A stretch of DNA of 64,000 nt from Mitsuaria sp. GD03876 (lineage in GTDB: Bacteria; Pseudomonadota; Gammaproteobacteria; Burkholderiales; Burkholderiaceae_C), in contig NZ_JAOCCU010000017.1 in the NCBI RefSeq assembly GCF_029840635.1, positions 1 to 64,000 on the forward strand, read 5' to 3'. The notes beneath the pieces are model-generated. The model was not told the origin of the DNA. It ran no database searches and saw only the letters and a list, made by a program, of their open reading frames with translations. The position numbers were made by a program, and so were the translations under genes. Below are positions 1 to 8,129 of the stretch, piece by piece. Positions within the stretch are counted from its first letter, which is position 1; each line of letters begins with the position of its first letter.

Positions 1-799
1 CGGCGCCGCCGCCGGCACGGTGGCGATGGCCCGCGGCCGCGTCGACGTCGAGGGCGGGCTGCTGCGGCTGTCGCCGGCGACGTCCGGCGTCGCGCAGCAG
101 GTGCTGGTCGCCGAAGGCCAGCGGATCAAGCGCGGCCAGACGCTGCTGACGCTGGACGGCCGGCTGGCCGACGCCGACGTGCAGGCCGCCGAGGCCGAGC
201 AGCGCGCGGCGCAGGTGCGGCTGCAGGTGCTGCGCGAGCGGCTGCCCGCGCTGCGCGGCGCCGCCGAGCGGCTGCGCAAGGCCGCGCAGGCCGGCGCGAC
301 CCAGGGCGTGCTGGCCGACGAGGCGCAGCAGAAGGTCGAGCAGGCCCAGTCGGAGGCGGCGATCGCCGAGGCCGACCTCGGCACCGCCAAGGCCCGGCTG
401 GCGCAGGCCACCGCGCGGCGCGACCAGCTGGTGCTGCGCGCGCCCGAGGACGGCGTCGTGCTGCAGGTGGCGGCGCACGCCGGCGCGCACGTGCCGTCGG
501 AAACGGCGGCGCTGGTGGTGATGCCGGCCCGCAAGCTGATCGTGCGGGCCGAGGTCAACGAGAGTTTCCTGTCGTCGATCCGCCCCGGCATGCGCGCCGT
601 GGTGCAGGGCGACGGCGAATCGGCGTCCACGCCGTTCCCCAAGGCGCGCGTGCTGCGGCTGAGCCCGCTGTTCGGCGCCAGCAAGCTGCAGGACGACCAG
701 CAGCGCGGCCCCGCGCGCACCGTCGAGTGCGTCATCGAATTCGAATCCGAACCCCAGGCCCGCGTGGGCCAGATCGTCCGAGTGAGCTTCCATGAGTAG
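1..799 (+). CDS. HlyD-family membrane fusion protein of an exporter (5' end outside window)
   Basis: The reading frame is open from base 2, so the N-terminal membrane anchor lies upstream of the window. What remains shows the membrane-fusion layout: a first lipoyl half (VEGGLLRLSP to LLTLDG), a long Ala/Glu/Gln-rich coiled-coil hairpin (about residues 60-145 of the visible part), the second lipoyl half (LRAPEDGVVLQV), and a beta-barrel ending in GQIVRVSF. Such proteins bridge an inner-membrane ABC or RND pump to the outer membrane. The stop overlaps the next start by 8 nt, so it begins or continues the operon reaching 4845. Its pump partner must lie upstream. A DevB-like ABC adaptor is the likeliest type, but this is inference. 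Confidence 0.85.
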   Translation, partial: GAAAGTVAMARGRVDVEGGLLRLSPATSGVAQQVLVAEGQRIKRGQTLLTLDGRLADADVQAAEAEQRAAQVRLQVLRERLPALRGAAERLRKAAQAGATQGVLADEAQQKVEQAQSEAAIAEADLGTAKARLAQATARRDQLVLRAPEDGVVLQVAAHAGAHVPSETAALVVMPARKLIVRAEVNESFLSSIRPGMRAVVQGDGESASTPFPKARVLRLSPLFGASKLQDDQQRGPARTVECVIEFESEPQARVGQIVRVSFHE

Positions 800-1559
800 T
801 CCCGTGCACCAGCCGACCACGCCCCCGACCTCGACCCAGGCCTCGATCCTGGCGTCCGACGACGCGACCCGTCCCGCCCCGCGGCTGGACTGGACGATCC
901 AGTGCGACTTCGACGGCACGATCAACCTGCGCGACGTCACCGACGCGCTGCTGCAGCGCTTCGGCCAGCCGGGCTGGGAAGCGCTCGAGGCCGAATGGGA
1001 GGCGGGCCGCATCGGCTCGCGCGAATGCATGCCGGGCCAGGTCGCGCTGATGGACATGAGCCGCGAGGAGTTCGACGCGGAGATCGGCGCGATGCGCATC
1101 GATCCCGGCTTCCCGGCCTTCGTCGCAGAGGCCGAGCGCCTGGGCATCCCGGTGCAGGTGATCAGCGACGGGCTGGACGTGGCGATCCGCGCGATCCTGA
1201 CGCGCCACGGCCTGGGCCACCTGCCGGTCATCGCCAACCACCTGGAGCAGGCCGCGCCGCGGCAGTGGCGGCTGCAGACGCCGTGGACCGATCCGGCCTG
1301 CGCCAAACGCAGCGCCAACTGCAAGTGCAACCGGCTGGCCGCGCAGCGCGAGACCAGCCGCCGCGTGCTGTTCGTCGGCGACGGCAGCTCGGACTTCTGC
1401 GTGTCGGGCAAGGCGGACTTCGTGCTCGCCAAGGCCCGGCTGATCGGCCATTGCGTCGACAACGACATCCCGCACGCCGCCTTCACCGACTTCGTCGAGG
1501 CGACCGCGCTGCTCACCGCCACCGTGGAGCGATTCCAGGCGGAGGAACTGGCCCAATGA
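792..1559 (+). CDS. HAD-IB family phosphatase (MtnX-like)
   Basis: 255 aa cytoplasmic HAD phosphatase. Motif I is DFDGT (residues 39-43, nucleophile Asp39), motif II is the Ser of VISDG (about 125), and the acidic motif is GDGSSD (196-201). A Cys-rich patch (CAKRSANCKC, about 170-179) precedes it, as in some MtnX-type 2,3-diketo-5-methylthiopentyl-phosphate phosphatases. No methionine-salvage neighbours are visible, so the substrate is unlikely to be that one. It overlaps the HlyD gene by 8 nt and its stop overlaps the ATG of the hydrolase (AATGA). The tight coupling suggests a dephosphorylation step in the same unknown pathway. Confidence 0.85.
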   Translation: MSSPVHQPTTPPTSTQASILASDDATRPAPRLDWTIQCDFDGTINLRDVTDALLQRFGQPGWEALEAEWEAGRIGSRECMPGQVALMDMSREEFDAEIGAMRIDPGFPAFVAEAERLGIPVQVISDGLDVAIRAILTRHGLGHLPVIANHLEQAAPRQWRLQTPWTDPACAKRSANCKCNRLAAQRETSRRVLFVGDGSSDFCVSGKADFVLAKARLIGHCVDNDIPHAAFTDFVEATALLTATVERFQAEELAQ

Positions 1560-2443
1560 CCCCGAACGAATTCCTGATGCGGGGCGAAGGCCCCAACGCG
1601 CGCACCGGCGTGCTGCTGATCCACGGCCTGTCGGGCACGCCCGCGGAGATGCGGGTGCTGGCGCGCGGCCTCAACAACGCCGGCTTCACCGTGTTCTCGG
1701 TCCAGCTGGCGGGGCACTGCGGCACGATGGAGGACCTGCTGAACTCGACCTGGGCGCAGTGGCTGGAGAGCGCCCGCGAGGGCCTGGACTGGCTGGGCGC
1801 GCAGGTGGACCGGGTCTTCGTCGGCGGCCTGTCGATGGGCTCGGTGCTGTCGCTGGCGCTGGCCGAGGAACGGCCGGCGCAGGTCGCTGGCGTGCTGGCG
1901 CTGTCGACCACCTTCCGCCATGACGGCTGGAGCATGCCGGTGTACTCGCGGCTGTCCTTCCTGATCCCGTTCCTGCGCTCGCTGGGCCTGTGCCGCGACC
2001 GCCAGTTCATGGAGCTGCCGCCCTACGGCATCAAGGACGAGGGCCTGCGCAACCGCGTGGTCGGCCAGATGCACGGCGGCGACAGCGCGGCGGCCGGCCT
2101 GCCCGGCAACCCGTGGTGGTCGGTGGCGGAGCTGCAGGCGCTGTCGTCCCACGTGCGGCGCCGGCTGGACCGCGTGCGCTCGCCCTGCCTGGTGATCCAC
2201 GCGCGCCACGACGACATCGCCAGCCTGTCCAACGCGCTCGACATCCAGCGCCGCGTGCGCCTCGCGCCGGTGGAGCTGCTGCTGCTGGACGACTGCTATC
2301 ACATGATCACGATCGACCGCGAGCGCCGCACGGTGATCGCGCGTTGCATCGAGTTCATGACCCGCATCGCGCCGCCGGCGGCGGCGGACGCGCGGCACGA
2401 GGACCTGCCGGCGCTGGCCGAGGTGGCGGGGAGCCCCGCATGA
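1556..2443 (+). CDS. alpha/beta hydrolase (carboxylesterase-like)
   Basis: 295 aa serine hydrolase. It has the oxyanion-hole LLIHGLSG (residues 20-27), nucleophile elbow GLSMGS with Ser93, acidic residue in ARHDD and catalytic His in DDCYHMI. This matches the monoglyceride-lipase/carboxylesterase subgroup with a short lid. The start is the ATG at 1556, which overlaps the previous stop; the frame runs open further upstream but that part is the shadow of the phosphatase gene. The stop overlaps the next ATG by 4 nt. Within this locus it could cleave an ester or thioester intermediate, but its substrate cannot be read from the sequence. Confidence 0.85.
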   Translation: MTPNEFLMRGEGPNARTGVLLIHGLSGTPAEMRVLARGLNNAGFTVFSVQLAGHCGTMEDLLNSTWAQWLESAREGLDWLGAQVDRVFVGGLSMGSVLSLALAEERPAQVAGVLALSTTFRHDGWSMPVYSRLSFLIPFLRSLGLCRDRQFMELPPYGIKDEGLRNRVVGQMHGGDSAAAGLPGNPWWSVAELQALSSHVRRRLDRVRSPCLVIHARHDDIASLSNALDIQRRVRLAPVELLLLDDCYHMITIDRERRTVIARCIEFMTRIAPPAAADARHEDLPALAEVAGSPA

Positions 2444-2808
2444 CACCGCTGGTGATGGTGCTCTGGATCCTCAACGTCGTGCTCGACAGCGTGGGCCAGA
2501 TCGCCTTCAAGGCGGCGGCCGCGGATCCGCGCGCGCATGCGCTGGACGGCGTCGCGCGCTGGCGCGCGATGGGCGCGCGGCCCTACCTGTGGATCGGCAT
2601 CGGCAGCTATGTCGCCGAGTTCCTGGTCTGGATCGCCTTCCTGTCGATGGTGCCGCTGTCGGACGGCGTGCTGCTGGGCTCGATCAACATCGTCGCGGTG
2701 ATGGTGCTGGGGCGCGTCCTGTTCAAGGAGAAGCTCACGCCGCTGCGCGTCACCGGCGTGGCGCTGGTGTCGATCGGCGTGGCGGTCGTCGGCCTGGGAG
2801 GGCGGTGA
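2440..2808 (+). CDS. SMR/EamA-type small membrane transporter, subunit 1
   Basis: 122 aa with four predicted membrane segments (LVMVLWILNVVLDSVGQ; YLWIGIGSYVAEFLVWIAF; DGVLLGSINIVAVMVLG; LRVTGVALVSIGVAVVGLG), the layout of the small multidrug resistance / half-size DMT superfamily. An ATGA overlap couples it to the hydrolase upstream, and a second SMR-like gene starts 1 nt after its stop. Paired SMR genes usually make an antiparallel heterodimer. The canonical SMR Glu in helix 1 is not obvious (helix 1 carries Asp in VVLDSVGQ), so ordinary cation/drug antiport is not assured. Flippase or metabolite export for the neighbouring pathway is equally possible. Confidence 0.8.
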   Translation: MTPLVMVLWILNVVLDSVGQIAFKAAAADPRAHALDGVARWRAMGARPYLWIGIGSYVAEFLVWIAFLSMVPLSDGVLLGSINIVAVMVLGRVLFKEKLTPLRVTGVALVSIGVAVVGLGGR

Positions 2809-2809
2809 G

Positions 2810-3334
2810 ATGCGGCGCTTCTACCTGCTCGGGTTCCTGCTGCTGCTGAGCTTCGACACGGTCGCGCAGCTGTGCCTGAAGTTCGTCGGCGACCAGGCGC
2901 TGCCGCTGGAGATGTCGACCGCCTGGGTCGCGCGGGTGCTCGGCGAGCCGTGGATCCTGGGCGCGCTGGCGGGCTACATCGGCGCGTTCTTCACCTGGAT
3001 GACGCTGCTCAAGCACGCGCCGATCGGGCCGGCGTTCGCCGCGTCGCACCTGGAGATCGTGACGGTGATGGGCGCCTCGGCGCTGATCTTCGGCGAGCGC
3101 CTGCATGGCGCGCAGCTGGTCGGCGCGGCGCTGATCCTGCTGGGCATCGTGGTGCTGGCGATGAGCGAGTCCGAGGACGCCGCGCATGCCGGGCAACTCC
3201 TGCGGGAGGAACCCGACGCGGACGTCGAGGCGGGTTCGGCGTCGGCATCCACGTCGACAGCGACAGCGACGTCCGCATCGGCAGCCGCGTCGCCCTCGGC
3301 ATCCGCGTCGGATCCCGCGGGGTCGCGCGCGTGA
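2810..3334 (+). CDS. SMR/EamA-type small membrane transporter, subunit 2, with Ser/Ala-rich tail
   Basis: 174 aa. The first ~115 residues form four membrane segments like the preceding protein (FYLLGFLLLLSFDTVAQ; ILGALAGYIGAFFTWM; PAFAASHLEIVTVMGASA; LVGAALILLGIVVLAM). Residues ~117-174 are an unusual hydrophilic tail made almost only of Ser, Ala, Thr and Asp, not seen in normal SMR proteins (~105-115 aa). It has the same Asp in helix 1 as its partner, supporting a heterodimer. The last codons overlap the GTG start of the DegT gene (GTGA). The tail may be non-functional drift or a cytoplasmic docking segment. Confidence 0.78.
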   Translation: MRRFYLLGFLLLLSFDTVAQLCLKFVGDQALPLEMSTAWVARVLGEPWILGALAGYIGAFFTWMTLLKHAPIGPAFAASHLEIVTVMGASALIFGERLHGAQLVGAALILLGIVVLAMSESEDAAHAGQLLREEPDADVEAGSASASTSTATATSASAAASPSASASDPAGSRA

Positions 3335-4845
3335 GCGCGCGGGCACCCGGCCGGCCTGCATCGTTCTCCGGGACGGTGCCGCCGACGGCCGGGTTGCCCC
3401 TGCTGGCCAGCGACTGGTGGCCGGGCGGCGGCGATTTCGAAGCCGCGCTCGCGCGGTTCATCGGTGTCGACGCGGTGCGGCTGTCGTGCTCCGGCACGGC
3501 CGCGTTCGTCGCGACGCTCGAGGCGCTGAAGCGCCGCTCGCCGGACCGCGATCGCGTGATCGTGCCGGCCTACACCTGCCCGCTGATGGCGCTCGCGATC
3601 GCGCATTGCGGCCTGGCGCTCGCGGTGTGCGACGTGCTGCCGGGCACGCTGGACCTGGATCCCGCGCACCTCGCGCGGCTGTGCGACGCCGACACGCTCG
3701 CCGTCGTGCCGACGCACCTGGCCGGCCGCGTGACCGACGTGGCGACCGCCTGCCGGATCGCCCGCGCCGCCGGCGCCTGGGTCATCGAGGACGCCGCGCA
3801 GGCGCTCGGCGCCCGTGTGGGCGCCGACATCGATGAAGGCGCAAGCGCACGCACAGGCGAGGGCGCCTCCGCTGAGGCCCTGCGCGAGGACCGCCGCTCC
3901 CAGGCCGTCGGCCTGCAGGGCGATGTCGGCTTCTTCAGCCTGGCGGTCGGCAAGGGGCTGTCGATCTTCGAAGGCGGCGTGCTGGTGGCGCGCGATCCGG
4001 CGCTGCGCGCCGAGATCGGCGCCCGGCTCGACGCGCAAGGCGGCCTCGGCTGGCGCGACCTGGCGTGGGACGCGCGCCGCACCGTCGAGCTGCTGGGCTA
4101 CTGGGCGCTGTACCGGCCGCGCGCGCTGGGCTGGGCCTATCGCCGGCCGCTGCGTGGCGCGCTCGCGCGCCGCGACTGGATCGCCGCCGCGGGCGACGAC
4201 TTCGATCCGCCGATCCCGCTGCATCCGGTTGGCGCCTGGCGGCGCAGCGTCGGCGCGCGCGCGCTCGAACGCCTGCCCGGGTTCCTTCAAACCACCGAGG
4301 ACCAGGCACGGCGCCGAATGAGCCAGCTGGCCGCGATCCCCGGCCTGACGCTGATCCGTGACAGCGCCGACGCCGTTGGCGCGCGAGGCACCTGGCCGGT
4401 GCTGCTGGCGCTGATGCCGACGGCGCGCGCCCGCGACGCGCTGTTGAACGCGCATTGGGGCGACGGCAGCGGCCTGGGCGTGCCCTTCGTGCACGCGCTG
4501 CCGGACTACGCCCGCTACGCGAAGGTGGTGCCGTCGATGGCGGCCAAGGAGATCCCGCACGCACGCGACCTGGCCGCGCGGGTGATCTCGATCAGCAACA
4601 GCCTCTGGCTGGACGATGCCCGCTTCGAGCAGGTGCTGGCCACCATCGTGGCGGCCATCTCGGCGGACGCTCAAAGCGGCGGGCCGGCGACTCCCACGAC
4701 CCCGGCGACCCTAGCAACCCAGGCAACCCCAGCAACCCAGGCGGCCCCAGCTACCCAGGCGGCCCCAGCAGTCCCGGCGGCCGGCGCGATGCCGGCCGGG
4801 CCGGTCACGGCCGGCGGGACAGCGCCGTCAGGATCCGCTGGTTGA
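3331..4845 (+). CDS. DegT/DnrJ/EryC1-like PLP-dependent aminotransferase with repetitive C-terminus
   Basis: 504 aa from a GTG start that overlaps the SMR stop by 4 nt. The fold-type I core is recognisable: SCSGTAAFVATL (phosphate-binding loop), VPAYTCPLMALAI, VVPTHLAGR, VIEDAAQALGA (PLP ring Asp) and the Schiff-base Lys208 in FFSLAVGKGLSIFEGG. A low-complexity insertion (~residues 168-198) sits just before the lysine, and the last ~55 residues are PATQAA-type repeats encoded by an 18-bp tandem repeat at 4714-4785. Family members transaminate keto-sugars or act on amino-acid-derived substrates. The 3' end runs 41 nt into the convergent arginase-like gene. Confidence 0.8.
   Translation: MSARAPGRPASFSGTVPPTAGLPLLASDWWPGGGDFEAALARFIGVDAVRLSCSGTAAFVATLEALKRRSPDRDRVIVPAYTCPLMALAIAHCGLALAVCDVLPGTLDLDPAHLARLCDADTLAVVPTHLAGRVTDVATACRIARAAGAWVIEDAAQALGARVGADIDEGASARTGEGASAEALREDRRSQAVGLQGDVGFFSLAVGKGLSIFEGGVLVARDPALRAEIGARLDAQGGLGWRDLAWDARRTVELLGYWALYRPRALGWAYRRPLRGALARRDWIAAAGDDFDPPIPLHPVGAWRRSVGARALERLPGFLQTTEDQARRRMSQLAAIPGLTLIRDSADAVGARGTWPVLLALMPTARARDALLNAHWGDGSGLGVPFVHALPDYARYAKVVPSMAAKEIPHARDLAARVISISNSLWLDDARFEQVLATIVAAISADAQSGGPATPTTPATLATQATPATQAAPATQAAPAVPAAGAMPAGPVTAGGTAPSGSAG
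4714..4785 (+). repeat. 18-bp tandem repeat inside the DegT-like gene
   Basis: Four consecutive 18-bp units begin at 4714, 4732, 4750 and 4768. The first three differ by only a few bases (core GCAACCCAGGCGGCCCCA); the fourth is degenerate. They encode a hexapeptide repeat (ATQAAP). They lie just before the overlap with the opposite gene. The period is a multiple of three, so copy-number change would keep the frame. Confidence 0.9.
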
Positions 4846-5704
4846 CCTCGCCCTGGCGCTGCTGCCAGGCCGCGAGCTCGGCGCCCGGCACCGGCGGCGC
4901 CTGACCGTCCGCCGCGCTCAGCCAGCGCTTCCAGCGGGTGCGGTAGTGCCAGCTGGAGACCTCCCCGCAGACATCGCTGCCGACCACGGTGCCCGCCAGC
5001 GCGGCGCAGATCGCGTCGAGGTGATGCAGCCGCATGTCGCCCTGGTCCCAGTTGGTCTGCAGCACCGCCTCGGCGAAGACGTCCTTGTCGATGCTCAGGT
5101 AGGTCGGCGCCCGGCTGTCCATCAGCGCGCGGCACAGCGCGTGGACCAGCGCGTCGAGGTCGTCGAAGGACCGGAACGCCGATCCCGCGCCCAGCCACCG
5201 CCCCCAGCGCGTGTCCACGCCGGCGCTCCAGTAGGTGAGCTTGCCCGCGCGCAGCGGCGCGAGGTAGTTCTCCCACGCGTGGCCCGGGCCGATGTCGCCC
5301 GAGGTGATGCCCGCGACATGCACATGCGCCACCTCCGGCATCAGCGCGACGCGCCGCACCCAGGAGCCGCAGTGCACGCCCCACGGGAAGCGCATGTTGT
5401 CGGGATGGTTGTCGAGCACCACCAGCCGCAGCGGCTCGGCCGAGGTCGCGCGCATCGCCGCGATGCAGCGCTGCACCAGCGGCCAGCTCAGGTGGTGGAA
5501 GTCGCCGCTGCCGAAGAACACGGTGCCGTGGTCCGCGAAGCGCGGCATGCGGCGGTCCAGGTCCTCGCGCAGCGCGCGCATGTCGCGGACGCGGCAGCCG
5601 AAGCGGTAGGTCTCGTGCGCCTCGTCGGAGAAGGGCAGGCGATGCTCCGCCGGCAGCGGCGGCACGGCGGCGTCGAAGTCCAGGACGACGGGAGGCGCGT
5701 TCAT
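4805..5704 (-). CDS. arginase-fold (ureohydrolase-like) metallohydrolase
   Basis: 299 aa. It shows the metal-ligand pattern of the arginase/agmatinase/deacetylase-fold superfamily: GDFHH (His70/71), DNHPD (Asp98, His100, Asp102) and SIDKDVF (Asp206, Asp208), which match the GxxxH, DxHxD and SxDxD signatures. Outside these motifs it is unlike classical arginases, with a conserved-looking TNWDQGDM segment where ureohydrolases carry substrate loops. The start ATG overlaps the acyltransferase stop (ATGA). It is the third gene of a minus-strand operon. A guanidino, amidine or N-acyl substrate is plausible; the product cannot be named. Confidence 0.75.
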   Translation of the reverse strand: MNAPPVVLDFDAAVPPLPAEHRLPFSDEAHETYRFGCRVRDMRALREDLDRRMPRFADHGTVFFGSGDFHHLSWPLVQRCIAAMRATSAEPLRLVVLDNHPDNMRFPWGVHCGSWVRRVALMPEVAHVHVAGITSGDIGPGHAWENYLAPLRAGKLTYWSAGVDTRWGRWLGAGSAFRSFDDLDALVHALCRALMDSRAPTYLSIDKDVFAEAVLQTNWDQGDMRLHHLDAICAALAGTVVGSDVCGEVSSWHYRTRWKRWLSAADGQAPPVPGAELAAWQQRQGEVNQRILTALSRRP

Positions 5705-6753
5705 GAGGTCTTGATCCGGTCGCTCTCGAAGTGGCGGGAGAAGCGCCGCGCGACCGCCCGCAGCAGCGGGTTGCGCACGAAGACCGCATGCCGCGTGAAG
5801 GTGAAGCGCGCGCCCAGGCTGGCCTTCACTTCCGGGTCGGTCCAGCCGGCGACGTAATGCGTGAGCCGGCGTTCGATCGCGTATTCCAGGTTCACCACCC
5901 AGCTGACGACGTAGAGGTTGAGGTCGCGCGCGGCAGGGTAGGACAGGCCGATGTACTTGTCGACCAGCCGGCCGCCCTGCTCGTAGCAGAGGTTCCATCC
6001 GACCAGCGCGTCGTCGTAGGCGCGGCGGTACTCGAAGACGACGCCGCCGCTCGCGCGGTCGCGCAGCACGCCCTCGAAGAAGGGCCGGGTCAGCTTGTCG
6101 AAGTGGATCTCGCTTTGCGCGTAGACGCCCTCGTAGAGCGCGAAGTAGGCGTCGACGATGGCCGGATGGTCGAAGTGCGCGCCGGTCGGGATGCGGCGGA
6201 TGGTGAGTTCCGCGCGGCTGCGCAGCTTGCGCCGGATGTTCTTGCGGCGGCTCGAGGAGAGGCGGGCCAGGTAGGTGTCGATGTCGTGGAAGTCGACCGC
6301 GACATAGGCCAGCGCCTGCCCCTCGACCAGGACGTAGCCGCGCCGCTCGCAGGCCTGGGCCAGCGCGCGCGCGTGGCGGTTGTCCTCGTCGAGCAGCAGC
6401 GGCGAGTCCTGCGGCAGGTCCTTCAGGATGGCCAGCGTGAAGCGGCGGCGCACGGCGGTGTCGGCCACCGCCGCGGCCAGGCCGTCGACATCGGCGTCCG
6501 CGGGCAGCGGCGCGTACTCGCTGACGGTGGTTCCGACGAACAGCGTGCGCACCGTCAACGCGCGCGACCACCACCGGAACAGCGGCAGCCGGCGCGCGGT
6601 GGCGCGCAGCGCGTCGTCGGCGGTGGTCAGCAGGTCGAACGGTGCCTCGAACGCCGGCGCGGCCAGCGTGTCCACGATGCGGAAGCCCTCCGGCGGGGCC
6701 GCGGCGAAGCGATCGAGCAGCGCCTGCGGCTCCAGCTGGTTGCGCCAGCGCAT
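5701..6753 (-). CDS. BioF2/FemAB-like N-acyltransferase (GNAT fold)
   Basis: 350 aa. A long N-terminal half precedes a GNAT-like C-terminal domain with SSSRRKNIRRKLR (about residue 215) and a strand-turn pattern ending VDKYIGLSYPAARDLNLYVVSWVVNLEYAI, typical of BioF2-like (Acetyltransf_6) and peptidoglycan FemAB-like enzymes. These join an acyl or aminoacyl group to an amine. The ATG at 6753 overlaps the aminotransferase stop by 1 nt (TGATG) and its own stop overlaps the arginase-like ATG by 4 nt, so the three genes are translationally coupled. The acyl donor is unknown. Confidence 0.78.
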   Translation of the reverse strand: MRWRNQLEPQALLDRFAAAPPEGFRIVDTLAAPAFEAPFDLLTTADDALRATARRLPLFRWWSRALTVRTLFVGTTVSEYAPLPADADVDGLAAAVADTAVRRRFTLAILKDLPQDSPLLLDEDNRHARALAQACERRGYVLVEGQALAYVAVDFHDIDTYLARLSSSRRKNIRRKLRSRAELTIRRIPTGAHFDHPAIVDAYFALYEGVYAQSEIHFDKLTRPFFEGVLRDRASGGVVFEYRRAYDDALVGWNLCYEQGGRLVDKYIGLSYPAARDLNLYVVSWVVNLEYAIERRLTHYVAGWTDPEVKASLGARFTFTRHAVFVRNPLLRAVARRFSRHFESDRIKTS

Positions 6754-8129
6754 CAGGCCTTCTTGGCGCGCGTCAGCAGCTGGTCGAGCAGCACCATCGC
6801 CTCGTCGATCTCGGCGCGGGTGATCATCAGCGAGGGCGCGAAGGTGATCACGTTCTTGTAGTAGCCGCCGACGTCCAGCACCAGGCCGCGACGCTGGCCC
6901 TGGTACTCGAGCGAGCCTTCCAGGCCGATGTCGACCATCTTGTCCAGCAGCGCGCGGTTGGGCGTGAAGCCGTCGGTGGTGCAGATCTCGGCGCGCAGCG
7001 CCAGGCCCATGCCGTCGACGTCGCCGATCTCGGGATGGCGCTTCTGCAGCTCGCGCAGGCCTTCCAGGAAGTAGGCGCCGCGTTCGCGCACCTGGGCGCC
7101 GAAGTCGATCTCGTGGGTCATCTTCATGACCTCCAGGCCGAGCGCCGTGCCCAGCGGGTTGGAGGCGAAGGTCGAGTGCGTCGAGCCGGGCGGGAAGATG
7201 GTCGGGTTGATCAGTTCCTCGCGGGCCCACAGGCCCGACAGCGCGTTCAGGCCGTTGGTCAGCGCCTTGGCGAAGACCAGCACGTCGGGCTTGACGCCGA
7301 AGTTCTCGACCGACCACAGCGTGCCGGTGCGCCAGAAGCCCATCTGGATCTCGTCCACGACCAGCAGGATGCCGTGCTGGTCCAGCACCTGCTTGAGGCC
7401 CTTGAAGAAGTTGGCCGGCGGGACGACGTAGCCGCCGGTGCCCTGGATCGGCTCGACGTAGAAGGCGGCGTACTCGCACTGGCCGGTCTTGGGGTCCCAG
7501 ATGGCGTGGTACTCGTTCTCGAACTTGCGGGCGAAGTCCTTGACGATCGCGTCCGAGTACTCCTCGGCCGTCATGCCCTTGGGGCGGCGGAAGGGGTAGG
7601 GGAAGGGGATGAACTGCGCGCGGTCGCCGAAGTGGCCGAAGCGGCGGCGGTAGCGGTAGCTGGAGGTGATGGACGAGGCGCCCAGCGTGCGGCCGTGGTA
7701 GCCGCCCTCGAAGGCGAACATCAGGCTCTTGCCGTTGCTGGCGTTGCGCACGACCTTGAGCGAGTCCTCGATCGCCTGCGCGCCGCCGACGTTGAAGTGC
7801 ACGCGGCCGGCGTTGCCCCACTTGCGCTGCGCGTCCTCGGCGATGAACTTGGCCAGTTCGATCTTGGTCGGGTGCAGGTACTGGCTGGCGACCTGGGGCA
7901 GCGTCTGGAGCTGCCGGATCATCGTTTCTTCCAGGCGCGGGTTCTTGTAGCCGAAGTTCACGGCGGAGTACCACATCTGGAGGTCCAGGTAGGGCGTGCC
8001 ATGGTCGTCGAACATGTAGCTGCCGTTGCAGTCGGTGAAGACCTTGGGCGGATTCACGTAATGGACGGTGTCCCCGTGGGAGCAGTACTTCGCTTCGTCG
8101 GCCAGCAGTTGTTCGAGGTCGAGGCTCAT
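6753..8129 (-). CDS. class III PLP-dependent aminotransferase
   Basis: 458 aa. The fold-type I, class III hallmarks are present: NVGGAQAIEDSL, EGGYHGRTLG (141-150), VEPIQGTGGY, VVDEIQMGFWRTG (Asp259 for the PLP ring) and Schiff-base Lys288 in LVFAKALTNGLN. Class III enzymes transfer omega-amino groups of ornithine, lysine, GABA or diamines. It is more like lysine-epsilon or diamine aminotransferases than classical ArgD, by inspection only. It is the first gene of the minus-strand trio and is divergent from a cationic amino acid permease, which suggests a basic amino acid or diamine substrate. There is no clear Shine-Dalgarno before the ATG. Confidence 0.88.
   Translation of the reverse strand: MSLDLEQLLADEAKYCSHGDTVHYVNPPKVFTDCNGSYMFDDHGTPYLDLQMWYSAVNFGYKNPRLEETMIRQLQTLPQVASQYLHPTKIELAKFIAEDAQRKWGNAGRVHFNVGGAQAIEDSLKVVRNASNGKSLMFAFEGGYHGRTLGASSITSSYRYRRRFGHFGDRAQFIPFPYPFRRPKGMTAEEYSDAIVKDFARKFENEYHAIWDPKTGQCEYAAFYVEPIQGTGGYVVPPANFFKGLKQVLDQHGILLVVDEIQMGFWRTGTLWSVENFGVKPDVLVFAKALTNGLNALSGLWAREELINPTIFPPGSTHSTFASNPLGTALGLEVMKMTHEIDFGAQVRERGAYFLEGLRELQKRHPEIGDVDGMGLALRAEICTTDGFTPNRALLDKMVDIGLEGSLEYQGQRRGLVLDVGGYYKNVITFAPSLMITRAEIDEAMVLLDQLLTRAKKA

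Noticed and set aside
4714-4785. Possible CRISPR-like repeat
   Set aside because: Repeats are 18 bp, contiguous with no spacers, and in frame within a gene.
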